Source: Kribbella rubisoli (GTDB lineage: Bacteria; Actinomycetota; Actinomycetes; Propionibacteriales; Kribbellaceae). Taken from it: DNA of 64,000 bases. Numbering within the stretch: position 1 is the stretch's first letter; every line of letters starts with the position of its first letter. Shown here piece after piece: positions 25,151 through 33,107 of this stretch. The DNA is taken from positions 990,344 through 1,054,343 of the forward strand of contig NZ_SHKR01000013.1 in assembly GCF_004217145.1 (NCBI RefSeq). Reading direction: 5' to 3'. Below the pieces are notes generated by a model. That model was given only the letters and a program-made list of their open reading frames with translations, did not search any database and had not been told where the DNA came from. The position numbers were made by a program, and so were the translations under genes.

Positions 25151-25326
25151 GGAGCTGCCTCGCGTGGCCGGGGACGTGGGTGGTGGAGGTGGTTGGCTTC
25201 ACGCGCGCTTGGCGGATCTCCTGCGTCGAGCGGGCATGGTGGGTGGTGGAGAAGATCTCCGCGCGTCCTGCGCAACGTGTTCCTCGTCGCTGCGCTCCCA
25301 CCACGTCCGCCGTTCGAAGGCCCCAC

Positions 25327-25501
25327 CTAGTGCCTCGTCAAGAAAGGTTGTGGTCGTAACGACCGCTCGCCGGTCGCAACAGGAAGGGTTATCCGCGCGT
25401 GTTGGGCCTTCTCTGCTGGTGTACGAGGGGAGAGGGCACAACAACAGAGGAGAACCCTGGGGTGGGGAATACAACCCGAACGTTGCTTGACGAGGCACTA
25501 G
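25327..25501. mobile_element. 175-bp MITE-like element with perfect 16-bp terminal inverted repeats
   Basis: CTAGTGCCTCGTCAAG at 25327-25342 is the exact reverse complement of 25486-25501. Further pairing continues imperfectly inward (both ends have an AA/GTTGT-rich segment). The interior has no credible coding frame. Size, terminal repeats and lack of genes fit a non-autonomous miniature transposon. CTAG at each tip is itself palindromic, so a TA or CTAG target duplication cannot be told from the repeat end. Confidence 0.6.
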
Positions 25502-25526
25502 CCATCGGGGCTATTCGTGCCGGAGA

Positions 25527-25997
25527 TCAGAGGCCCAGCTCGGTGAGGCCTGGGTGGTCGTCCGGGCGGGGGCCTGGGACGTCCCAGTGGAACAGTCGGT
25601 CGGACTCGGCGATCACCTGGTCGTTGATGCTCGCCCGCCGTACTCGCATCAACCCGTTCTCGTCGAACTCCCAGTTCTCGTTGCCGTGTGAGCGGTACCA
25701 CTGGCCGGCCGCATCATGCGACTCGTAGACGAACCGGACTGCGATGCGGTCGTCGGTGAAGGCCCACAGCTCCTTGATCAGCCGGTAGTCCAGCTCGCGC
25801 GCCCACTTCTGCGTCAGGAACTCGACAACCTCGGCCCGCCCGTTCACGAAGACGTCCCGGTTCCGCCAGTAGGTGTCCGGCGTGTAGGCCAGCGACACCG
25901 CCTCCGGATCCTGCTTGTTCCACGCATTCTCCGCAGCGCGGACCTTCTGGACGGCGGTCTCGCGGGTGAACGGGGGTAACGGGGGACGGGCGTTCAC
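25527..25997 (-). CDS. DUF1348 (SnoaL/NTF2-like) protein
   Basis: 156 aa, the normal length of the DUF1348 group, a cone-shaped NTF2-like fold. Characteristic stretches are KVRAAENAWNKQDPEAVSLAYT, YWRNRDVFVNGRAEVVEFL and GNENWEFDENGLMRVRRASI. Function is not established for the family. GTG 25997 is supported by AAGGAG at 7 nt; a longer reading from ATG 26033 lacks one. It lies between the MITE-like element and a palindrome-rich gap. Confidence 0.85.
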   Translation of the reverse strand: MNARPPLPPFTRETAVQKVRAAENAWNKQDPEAVSLAYTPDTYWRNRDVFVNGRAEVVEFLTQKWARELDYRLIKELWAFTDDRIAVRFVYESHDAAGQWYRSHGNENWEFDENGLMRVRRASINDQVIAESDRLFHWDVPGPRPDDHPGLTELGL

Positions 25998-26123
25998 GAC
26001 CAGCTCCTTCAGTAGCCAACAGTTTCCGTTCAATCTTGGATCAAATCACCCGGAAATGCGATCCACCCGACGCGCTCCGCGGGGTCTGGGTGGCACGGGC
26101 TCGCCGCGCAGCCGGGAGGCGGA

Positions 26124-26181
26124 TGGCGGGTTATGTGCCCGCTGACGGGATATATCCCGCCAGCAATGAAACAACCCGCTA
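26124..26181. promoter_or_regulatory. 58-bp imperfect dyad centred on a perfect 14-bp palindrome
   Basis: CGGGATATATCCCG at 26146-26159 is a perfect palindrome. Around it the two 29-bp arms match at 21 positions, including outer GCGGGTT/AACCCGC. It lies in the 352-bp gap (25998-26349) between the DUF1348 gene and the ABC exporter operon, an operator-like position. A smaller dyad, GTTTG-CGAA-CAAAC, lies at 26294-26307. The remainder of the gap is G-rich with no gene. Confidence 0.45.
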
Positions 26182-26349
26182 TCGGGGGAAGGGAAGGCAG
26201 GGCAAGGCCGGTCAAGGCTGGGGCGAGGCCGGAGCGAGGCCGGGCGAGGCTGAGGCGGGTGGGAGCGCGTGGGGTGGGCGCGGCTCACCGTGTGTTTGCG
26301 AACAAACCTGTCACGCTGTGCGTCTGCTCACTGACGAGAGGGGGCGCTG

Positions 26350-27270
26350 ATGCCCGACGTGGCCATCAGTACGCGCGGGTTGCGCAAGACCTACCGGACC
26401 CGGCGGGGGCGCAAGGTGGTTGCCGTGCAGGGGCTCGACCTCGAAGTACCGACCGGCGGTGTGCACGGGTTCTTGGGGCCGAACGGTTCAGGGAAGACGA
26501 CCTCGATCCGCATGCTCCTCGGGCTGGTCCGATCCGACGCGGGCACGATGACGGTCTTCGGCAAGACAGTGCCGGCGCAGCTGCCCGAGGTGGTCGGCCG
26601 GATAGGGGCGATCGTCGAGTCGCCGAAGTTCTTCCCGGCGTTCACCGGCCGGAAGAATCTCGAGCTACTCGCCGAGGCGATCGGTGCCCCGAGGACGCGC
26701 GTCGGCGAAGTACTCGAGCAGACCTCATTGGGTGAGCGTGGCAACGACCGCTTCCGTTCGTACTCGCTCGGCATGAAGCAGCGCCTCGCGATCGCCGCCA
26801 CCCTGCTGAAGGAGCCCGACCTGCTGATCTTCGACGAGCCGACCAACGGCCTCGACCCGGCCGGCATCCGGGAGATCCGTGAGACCATGCGCGGGCTCGG
26901 CGACCAGGGCAAGACCGTACTCGTCAGCAGCCACATCCTGGCCGAGGTCGAGCAGGTCGCCGACACCGTCTCGATCATCGGCCACGGCCGGCTCCTCGCC
27001 TCAGGAACAGTCGCCGAGGTCATCGGCGGCAGTACGGCGCCGACCGTGAAGGTTGCCGTGGGCAACCACGAGGCCGCGACCAGGATCCTGACCGCAGCCG
27101 GCATGACCGTGCGGGCCGACGGCAACTACTTGCTCGTCGAAGGTGCGCCCGACCCGGCCGACGTGACCCGTCGCCTTGCCCACCAGGAGCTGTACGTGTC
27201 GGAGCTGGTCCCGGTCCGCGCCGACCTGGAGTCCGTCTTCCTCGAGCTGACCGAGGGCGAGGGGTTGTGA
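26350..27270 (+). CDS. ABC-2 exporter ATP-binding protein
   Basis: 306 aa. Walker A GPNGSGKT at 43-50, a signature loop in which LSGG is replaced by YSLGMKQRL (usual in drug/lantibiotic exporters), and Walker B LLIFDEPTNGLDP. The C-terminal extension of about 80 residues is typical of this subfamily. GAGAGGGGGC precedes the ATG. It couples ATP hydrolysis to the membrane partner encoded immediately downstream. Substrate is unknown. Confidence 0.92.
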   Translation: MPDVAISTRGLRKTYRTRRGRKVVAVQGLDLEVPTGGVHGFLGPNGSGKTTSIRMLLGLVRSDAGTMTVFGKTVPAQLPEVVGRIGAIVESPKFFPAFTGRKNLELLAEAIGAPRTRVGEVLEQTSLGERGNDRFRSYSLGMKQRLAIAATLLKEPDLLIFDEPTNGLDPAGIREIRETMRGLGDQGKTVLVSSHILAEVEQVADTVSIIGHGRLLASGTVAEVIGGSTAPTVKVAVGNHEAATRILTAAGMTVRADGNYLLVEGAPDPADVTRRLAHQELYVSELVPVRADLESVFLELTEGEGL

Positions 27271-28259
27271 TGATCCGACTCACCAAGGTCGAACTCCGCC
27301 GCCTGACTGCTCGCCGGCTCACGTTGATCGGCGTAGCCGGGCTCTTCCTGATCACCGCGCTGCTGCTCGTAGCGACCTGGTTCGACGCGCGACCGCTGTC
27401 CGCGGCCGAACAGCAGCAAGCTGAGCGACAGTTCCAGCTGGCCCACAAAGACTGGGTCGACCACGCCGCCGAGAACCGCGCGCAATGCGAGGAGGACTGG
27501 AAGGCCCAGCCCGACCCGAAGCCGACGGTCGACGACATGTGCTCCTACCCGGAGCCCAAGCTGGAGGACTACGGCAAGCCGCCGACGGTGTTCGCCCAGA
27601 TCATGCCGGATCTGCTGCAAGGATCGTCGTACTTCCTCGCCTTCGCCGCGTTCCTGATCGGGGCCAGCTTCGTCGGCGCCGAGTTCAGTTCTGGTGCCAT
27701 CGGCAACTGGTTGACGTTCGAGCCGCGCCGGCTCCGGGTCTACGGCAGCAAGCTGCTCGCGGCAGCGACCGGCTTCGTGCCGATCGCCGCGGTAGTGCTC
27801 GCGATCGTGCTACTGGGCACGTTCCTGATCGTCGACCACCTTGGTGACACCGCCAGTACGACAACAAAGACCTGGGGAGATCTCAGCGCGATCGGCGGCC
27901 GAGCCGTGGTGACGACCGCGCTCGCGGCCGCCCTCGGGTGCATCGTCGGCCTGCTGCTACGGCATACGGCGGCGGCGATCGGTGTGGTGATGGGGTACCT
28001 CGTCCTCGCCGAGGGCGTGTTCGCGGCGTTTCTGCAGAAGGCCCAGCCGTGGCTGGTGAAGATCAACTTCGACGCCTTCGTCCGCCACGACGCGCAGTAC
28101 TACGTGACCGAGTGCAAGACCGGCAACGACGGCAGCTACATCTGCGACTACGTCCAGAAGACGCTGTCGTTCGAGCATGGCGCCTGGTACCTGGCGACTC
28201 TCGCCGTGGTCATGGTGCTGCTCGGCGGGTGGGTGTTCCACCGCCGCGACGTCAACTAG
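27270..28259 (+). CDS. ABC-2 type exporter permease
   Basis: 329 aa with six likely membrane segments. The first is near residue 20 (LTLIGVAGLFLITALLLVAT), then a large charged extracytoplasmic loop with two Cys (to about 110), then five more. ATG 27270 overlaps the ATPase stop by 1 nt; a GTG at 27267 is an alternative. Forms the exporter with the preceding ATPase. It overlaps the convergent YfhO-like gene by 8 bp. Confidence 0.85.
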   Translation: MIRLTKVELRRLTARRLTLIGVAGLFLITALLLVATWFDARPLSAAEQQQAERQFQLAHKDWVDHAAENRAQCEEDWKAQPDPKPTVDDMCSYPEPKLEDYGKPPTVFAQIMPDLLQGSSYFLAFAAFLIGASFVGAEFSSGAIGNWLTFEPRRLRVYGSKLLAAATGFVPIAAVVLAIVLLGTFLIVDHLGDTASTTTKTWGDLSAIGGRAVVTTALAAALGCIVGLLLRHTAAAIGVVMGYLVLAEGVFAAFLQKAQPWLVKINFDAFVRHDAQYYVTECKTGNDGSYICDYVQKTLSFEHGAWYLATLAVVMVLLGGWVFHRRDVN

Positions 28260-30759
28260 CGACGCGCCGCCGTCGTAGCGCGCCGAGGAGCACGATCCCG
28301 AGCGTGAGTACGGCGGCGGCACCGCCGATCGCCAGCCCACGACGCATCCCCGGCGGTACGAAGGTGCAGTCGATCCGGTCTGCACTACCGGTCAGCGGCA
28401 CAGCAATCAGCCCGCCGTAGTCCCGCGGCACCGCAGCCTTGCCGCCACCGACCGAGCACATCCAGCCGTCGATCTTCGGTACGGCGACCACGGCGTACCC
28501 CGTGCTGCCAGGGCGCAGCGTCGCGTGCAGGGAATGACCGCCGGCCTCCACATCGGTCGCTCCGCTCTCGCGCAGCCGCCGGATCGCCTTCGCCAGCTCC
28601 TGGTGGTTGAGGCATCCGATCGCGCTGGACGGCGGGATGCCCTGCGGGTCGTCGCCGAAGTTGAGCTCGATCAGCACCACCCCGGTCTTCGGCACGGAGC
28701 CGAGGGCGATCATCGCGCTGCTCGTGTTGATCCCCGGCCGCCGCGTCGCGCTCAGCTCGTGCCACTGCCCGTCAGCCAGCCGAGCCCGTCCGCCGACGCG
28801 AGGCATGAACAGGTACGCCGACGTACCCGGCGTGCACGCCGCGACCAGCTTGACGTCACCGGTCTCGAACCGCGTCCCCTTGTACTTCGGGACTTCGTAC
28901 ACGGTGCTCCCGAGCAGCCGCTCCTGGATCGCGTACGCATTCGGCGCATTGGTGTCGACCTCGGTCGTCGCACCGAGCCGTCGCCGTACCGTCACGAGTG
29001 GCGGCGCATCGGACCGGGTGATGTTCGGTTGCCCGGTGCCGACGAGCCGCATCCGCGCGCCGACCGAGAAGATCGCGTCGGTGACCGGGTTGTCGAGAGT
29101 GCGCGACGCGCGACCGTACCCGGACCAGCCGAAGCCAAGGCCGGTCAACGTCTCGTTGGTCGACTCCGGCAACAGGCTGCTGTACAGGCCGGCGCCCTGC
29201 CCGCCGAGCAGGATCGGGTCGTTCGGCGTGATCGACGTACCCGGCTCCGTCCGATACGCAGGCCAATGTCCCGCCGCCCGCAGCGCGTCGTACCGCGCTG
29301 TCTGCTTGTCGTCCCATGCCGCGGCCGACGCGCCGAGCACGTGCCCGCGTTGCTCGTCGGTGATCACCGCGGTCCAGGTGGTCTCCACCGCCACAACCGC
29401 AAGCAGTACGGCGAATGCCGCTGCCACCGGCCATTTGACCCGCCGGGTGTTCGTGAACCGGCGCAGCGTCCAAATGGTGCCGAAGACAACCAAAGTCGCG
29501 ACTCCGGACCCGATCAGCACGGACAACCAGTGCCTGGTCAGCAACGGACTGCCATCCGACAGTACGGCGATCAGCGCGAGCAACCCACCGCCGCCGAGCA
29601 ACGCGATCGGGCCTGGCAGCTTGTGCGAGACCGAGACCCAGGCGAGCACCACGATCACGCCGCAGAGCACGAACGCCTCGCGGTACTGGCTGCCGTTCGG
29701 GGTGTCGAACGCGTGCCAGAACTCCTGTGTGGGCGGCCACCTGAAGGACAACGTGATCAGGACGGTCGTGATCACCCAGACGAGCTTGGTCAGCCACGGC
29801 ACGAACTTGTTGAACGGCATCGTCAGCGCGAGCAGCAGGGCAACGGTTCCGACGTACAGGCTCGCTGTCCGGCCGACGCCCTCGGTCAGCGGCAAGAGGC
29901 GGGACAGGAAGACGTCCAGCGCCGACGGGTGGAAGATCCCGGACGGCGACGGCGTTGCGGCGCGGTTCGTCGTGATGATCGGTAGCAGGATGGGCGCGAC
30001 CAAGGCCATGCCCAGCACGAACGAGATGCCGTGCCGCAGGATCGCCCGCAGCCGCAGCGACCACTTGAGGTCGCTGGTGAGCACCCGGGCGAGCAGGTAG
30101 ATCCCACCCGCGATCGTTGCCATGTAGGCGGTGTAGAAGTTGGACAGCCAGAACAGGCCGACCACGAGCACACTGAGCAGCCGGTTGGTCCGGCGCAGTG
30201 ACCACTCCGCGACCATGAAGAACATCGGCAGTGCGATCAGGCCGTCCAGCCACATCGGCACGTACGATCCGTCGTCGAGCGCCCAGCCGCAGACGCCGTA
30301 CGAGACACCCAGCATCGCGGCAACCCACCGGGGGCCGGGACGCATCTTCATCAGTAGGGCCGCCATCGCGGCCGCGGCCAGGCTGAGCTTCAGGGTGGTG
30401 ATGACGTAGACGGCCAGGTCGATCTGATGGCGGGGGAACAACCCCACCAGCAGGGACAATGGGCTGCCGAGATTGACCCCGAGGTCGGCCAGGAAGCCGA
30501 CCCCGAACGCGCTCTGCCAGTTGAACAGCAGGTCACCTTGGGCCTGGCCGTGCAGGACGTCCCACAGGTGGGCGAAGAAGGGGATGTACTGCGTGCCAAG
30601 ATCGTTGGTACTGCGCGACAGCGAACCGAAGGGATAGGTACCGCGGATGATGCCGGAGGTGGCGAACACCGCCGCCACGACGACGAAGGCGACGACGGCA
30701 GCCAGCAGCGCCGAACGTCGCCGCGCTGCCCTTGGTGATTCGCCGTCCTCTGAGGCCAC
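28252..30759 (-). CDS. YfhO-family membrane glycosyltransferase (GT-C fold)
   Basis: 835 aa polytopic protein, with about 12-13 membrane segments over residues 18-480 and near the C-terminus, and a large extracytoplasmic domain between. The first outer loop carries the Asp expected of GT-C enzymes (RSTNDLGTQYIPFF). In Bacillus, YfhO works with the GT2 enzyme CsbB, which makes polyprenyl-phosphate-linked sugar that YfhO is thought to transfer outside the membrane. A CsbB-like gene is divergent from it only 33 bp away, so the same pairing is likely here; the acceptor is unknown. Confidence 0.82.
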   Translation of the reverse strand: MASEDGESPRAARRRSALLAAVVAFVVVAAVFATSGIIRGTYPFGSLSRSTNDLGTQYIPFFAHLWDVLHGQAQGDLLFNWQSAFGVGFLADLGVNLGSPLSLLVGLFPRHQIDLAVYVITTLKLSLAAAAMAALLMKMRPGPRWVAAMLGVSYGVCGWALDDGSYVPMWLDGLIALPMFFMVAEWSLRRTNRLLSVLVVGLFWLSNFYTAYMATIAGGIYLLARVLTSDLKWSLRLRAILRHGISFVLGMALVAPILLPIITTNRAATPSPSGIFHPSALDVFLSRLLPLTEGVGRTASLYVGTVALLLALTMPFNKFVPWLTKLVWVITTVLITLSFRWPPTQEFWHAFDTPNGSQYREAFVLCGVIVVLAWVSVSHKLPGPIALLGGGGLLALIAVLSDGSPLLTRHWLSVLIGSGVATLVVFGTIWTLRRFTNTRRVKWPVAAAFAVLLAVVAVETTWTAVITDEQRGHVLGASAAAWDDKQTARYDALRAAGHWPAYRTEPGTSITPNDPILLGGQGAGLYSSLLPESTNETLTGLGFGWSGYGRASRTLDNPVTDAIFSVGARMRLVGTGQPNITRSDAPPLVTVRRRLGATTEVDTNAPNAYAIQERLLGSTVYEVPKYKGTRFETGDVKLVAACTPGTSAYLFMPRVGGRARLADGQWHELSATRRPGINTSSAMIALGSVPKTGVVLIELNFGDDPQGIPPSSAIGCLNHQELAKAIRRLRESGATDVEAGGHSLHATLRPGSTGYAVVAVPKIDGWMCSVGGGKAAVPRDYGGLIAVPLTGSADRIDCTFVPPGMRRGLAIGGAAAVLTLGIVLLGALRRRRVAS

Positions 30760-30792
30760 CGACCGTCCCCCTGTCCTTCCTGGAAGTTGCGC

Positions 30793-31785
30793 ATGAGCCC
30801 GATAACGCGCCTGAGCCTAGTGGTGCCGTGTTACAACGAGGTCGAGGTGGTCAGCCGGTTCCACGAGGCGCTCAGTCGTGAACTGTCTGCCTCCGGCCGG
30901 CCGTACGAGATCGTGTACGTCGACGACGGCAGTAGTGATGGGACGCTCGAGGCCCTCGTCGGGTTGGCAGCCACCGACGACTCGGTCCGATATCTGTCCT
31001 TCAGCCGCAATTTCGGCAAGGAAGCCGCGATGCTGGCCGGCCTGCGGTACGCCTCCGGCGATGCGATCGTCATCATGGACGCCGACCTGCAGCACCCGCC
31101 GGAACTGATCGGCCGGATGCTCGAGGAGCACGAGCGTGGTTTCGACCAGGTCATCGCCCGGCGTAACCGCACCGGCGACCCGGCCACCCGCACGTTGTTC
31201 GCGCGGGCGTACTACTGGCTGATCAACAAATGGGCCGATGTCGAGCTGACGGACGGGGTCGGCGACTTCCGGCTGTTGTCGCGGCGCGCGGTCGACGGGC
31301 TGCTCGAGCTGAACGAGTACAACCGCTTCTCCAAAGGGCTGTTCGCCTGGATCGGGTTCGAGTCGATCCTGTTCGAGTACGACAACGTGAAGGCGGCCCC
31401 GGACCGGAAGAGCCGATGGACGTTCCGGCGACTGCTGGAGTACGGGCTCGACGGGCTGCTGTCGTTCAACAACAAGCCGCTGCGGATGGCGATCTACGTC
31501 GGCCTGCTGCTGACCGCGGTGGCGGCCGGGTATGCGATCTGGGTACTGGTGGCGGCACTCCTGCACGGGGTCGACATGCCGGGGTACGTCACGCTGATCG
31601 CGGCGATCACCGGGCTCGGCGGCCTGCAGATGGTCATGCTCGGCGTGATCGGCGAGTACATCGGTCGGATCTACTACGAGACCAAGAAGCGTCCGCACTA
31701 CCTGCTCAAGCAGACCAACATGAACCCGGTGGACCGGCTGGACAAACCACCGGCCTCGGGTGGACGAACCACCCGAGGCCGGTAG
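30793..31785 (+). CDS. GT2 polyprenyl-phosphate glycosyltransferase (CsbB/GtrB-like)
   Basis: 330 aa. An N-terminal GT2 domain has VVPCYNE, VDDGSSDGT (residues about 43-51), and MDADLQHPPE. It is followed by two C-terminal membrane helices and EYIGRIYYETKKRPHYLL, the hallmark of DPM1/GtrB/CsbB enzymes that transfer a sugar from a nucleotide onto polyprenyl phosphate at the inner face. ATG 30793 follows GGAAG; TTG 30787 is an alternative. Its divergent neighbour is a YfhO-type GT-C enzyme. Its last codons lie inside a terminator hairpin. Confidence 0.88.
   Translation: MSPITRLSLVVPCYNEVEVVSRFHEALSRELSASGRPYEIVYVDDGSSDGTLEALVGLAATDDSVRYLSFSRNFGKEAAMLAGLRYASGDAIVIMDADLQHPPELIGRMLEEHERGFDQVIARRNRTGDPATRTLFARAYYWLINKWADVELTDGVGDFRLLSRRAVDGLLELNEYNRFSKGLFAWIGFESILFEYDNVKAAPDRKSRWTFRRLLEYGLDGLLSFNNKPLRMAIYVGLLLTAVAAGYAIWVLVAALLHGVDMPGYVTLIAAITGLGGLQMVMLGVIGEYIGRIYYETKKRPHYLLKQTNMNPVDRLDKPPASGGRTTRGR
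31749..31783 (+). terminator. Terminator hairpin overlapping the GT2 stop codon
   Basis: ACCGGCCTCGGGTGG (31749-31763) pairs perfectly with CCACCCGAGGCCGGT (31769-31783), a 15-bp stem with a 5-nt ACGAA loop. The last paired base is the T of the TAG stop, so the terminator is within coding sequence. It can serve the convergent msiK transcript too. Confidence 0.7.
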
Positions 31786-31804
31786 ACGAAACTCCTGCTG
31801 ACGA

Positions 31805-32884
31805 TCAGGCGGTGAGCCGCTCGTCGGTGGAGGTGGAGAACAGGTGCAGCTTGTCCGGCACCGCCGCGAGGCGGATGGTCGAACCCTTCTCGACCGGCAT
31901 CCGGGCGTCGATCCGGGCGACGATCTGCTGGTGCTCTTCGTTGTGCTCCGCGGTGCCGTACAGGTACGCGTCGGCGCCGAGCTCCTCGACCACGGCGACC
32001 TTGACCGGCAGGCCCTCGTCGGAGACCTTGAAGGCCTCCGGGCGAACACCGACGGTCAGGGTCTTGTCGCTGCCGGCCTTGGCCAGCAGGCTCCGCTGCA
32101 GCGGGATCACGTAGTCGCCGACCTTGGCGCCGGTCTCGGTGATCTCGGCCTCGATCAGGTTCATCGCCGGGGAGCCGATGAAGCCCGCGACGAACTTGTT
32201 CTTCGGGTTGTCGTACAGGTTCAGCGGGGTGTCGACCTGCTGGAGCAGACCGTCCTTGAGCACGGCCACCCGGTCGCCCATCGTCATGGCCTCGACCTGG
32301 TCGTGCGTGACGTACACGGTCGTGACACCGAGACGCTGCTGCAGCTCGGCGATCTGCGTACGGGTCTGCACCCGCAGCTTGGCGTCGAGGTTCGACAGCG
32401 GCTCGTCCATCAGGAAGACCTGCGGGTTACGCACGATGGCGCGACCCATGGCGACACGCTGACGCTGACCACCGGACAGGGCCTTCGGCTTGCGCTCGAG
32501 GTACTCCTCCAGGCCGAGCAGCTTGGCGGCCTCCATGACGCGCTTGGCGCGGTCTTCCTTGGACACGCCCTGCATCTTCAGCGCGAAGCCCATGTTGTCG
32601 GCGACCGACATGTGCGGGTACAGAGCGTAGTTCTGGAACACCATCGCGATGTCCCGCTCCTTCGGCGGACGGTGCGTGACGTCGCGGTCGCCGATGTAGA
32701 TCGAACCCTCGTTGACCTCTTCGAGGCCGGCGAGCATCCGGAGCGAGGTGGACTTACCACAACCCGACGGGCCGACGAGCACCATGAACTCGCCGTCCTC
32801 GATCTCGAGGTTGAGCTTGTCGACGGCCGGCGTGTCAGAACCGGGGTAGATCCTGGTCGCCGCCTTGAACGAAACAGTAGCCAT
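31805..32884 (-). CDS. msiK: MsiK/UgpC-type ABC transporter ATPase for sugar uptake
   Basis: 359 aa. Walker A GPSGCGKST at 38-46, Q-loop FQNYALYPHM, signature LSGGQRQRV, Walker B FLMDEPLSNLDAKLR, H-loop VTHDQVEAMTMGDR, then a C-terminal TOBE/OB-fold (residues about 240-359). This is the stand-alone multi-sugar ATPase type, which in streptomycetes energises many importers. The two permease pairs in this window (9156-10942 and 16326-18217) have no ATPase of their own. GAAGGGAAG precedes the ATG. A C5/G5 hairpin (32939-32953) lies in the leader about 55 bp upstream. It is divergent from a LacI regulator. Confidence 0.88.
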   Translation of the reverse strand: MATVSFKAATRIYPGSDTPAVDKLNLEIEDGEFMVLVGPSGCGKSTSLRMLAGLEEVNEGSIYIGDRDVTHRPPKERDIAMVFQNYALYPHMSVADNMGFALKMQGVSKEDRAKRVMEAAKLLGLEEYLERKPKALSGGQRQRVAMGRAIVRNPQVFLMDEPLSNLDAKLRVQTRTQIAELQQRLGVTTVYVTHDQVEAMTMGDRVAVLKDGLLQQVDTPLNLYDNPKNKFVAGFIGSPAMNLIEAEITETGAKVGDYVIPLQRSLLAKAGSDKTLTVGVRPEAFKVSDEGLPVKVAVVEELGADAYLYGTAEHNEEHQQIVARIDARMPVEKGSTIRLAAVPDKLHLFSTSTDERLTA

Positions 32885-33049
32885 GACGATTTCTTCCCTT
32901 CACCGGCAGGAACGTGCCGGACGATCCGAGTAAAGGCACCCCCAAGGCGGGGGAGTCCGCCTATCCTCGCCTGGCCCGCTCGTCCTGACAAGGTATGCGG
33001 CGTGTGACGTGTCCGTTCTGTTCACGTTGTGGACATCCCTGCGCAGTCT

Positions 33050-33100
33050 GCAAGTTCTTGCAGGATCTTGCTGAAATGTCAGGCGTCGGCTGGGTACAGT
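33050..33100 (+). promoter_or_regulatory. Tandem LacI operators and -10 box of the second LacI gene
   Basis: GCAAGTTCTTGC (33050-33061) and GCAGGATCTTGC (33060-33071) overlap with the same 10-bp offset as at 13743. A TACAGT -10 at 33095-33100 ends 7 nt before GTG 33108. The 22-bp operator differs from the other copy at four positions only. It also lies upstream of the divergent msiK. Confidence 0.65.
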
Positions 33101-33107
33101 GCCGGGC

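Noticed and set aside
25199..25498. Open frame on the minus strand across the MITE-like element
   Set aside because: It begins at the element tip, has no Shine-Dalgarno and no domain, and its sequence is explained by the repeat.
26036..26350. Open frame in the gap before the ABC exporter
   Set aside because: Low-complexity Gly/Arg/Ala sequence with no domain; it spans the palindrome and lacks codon-position bias.
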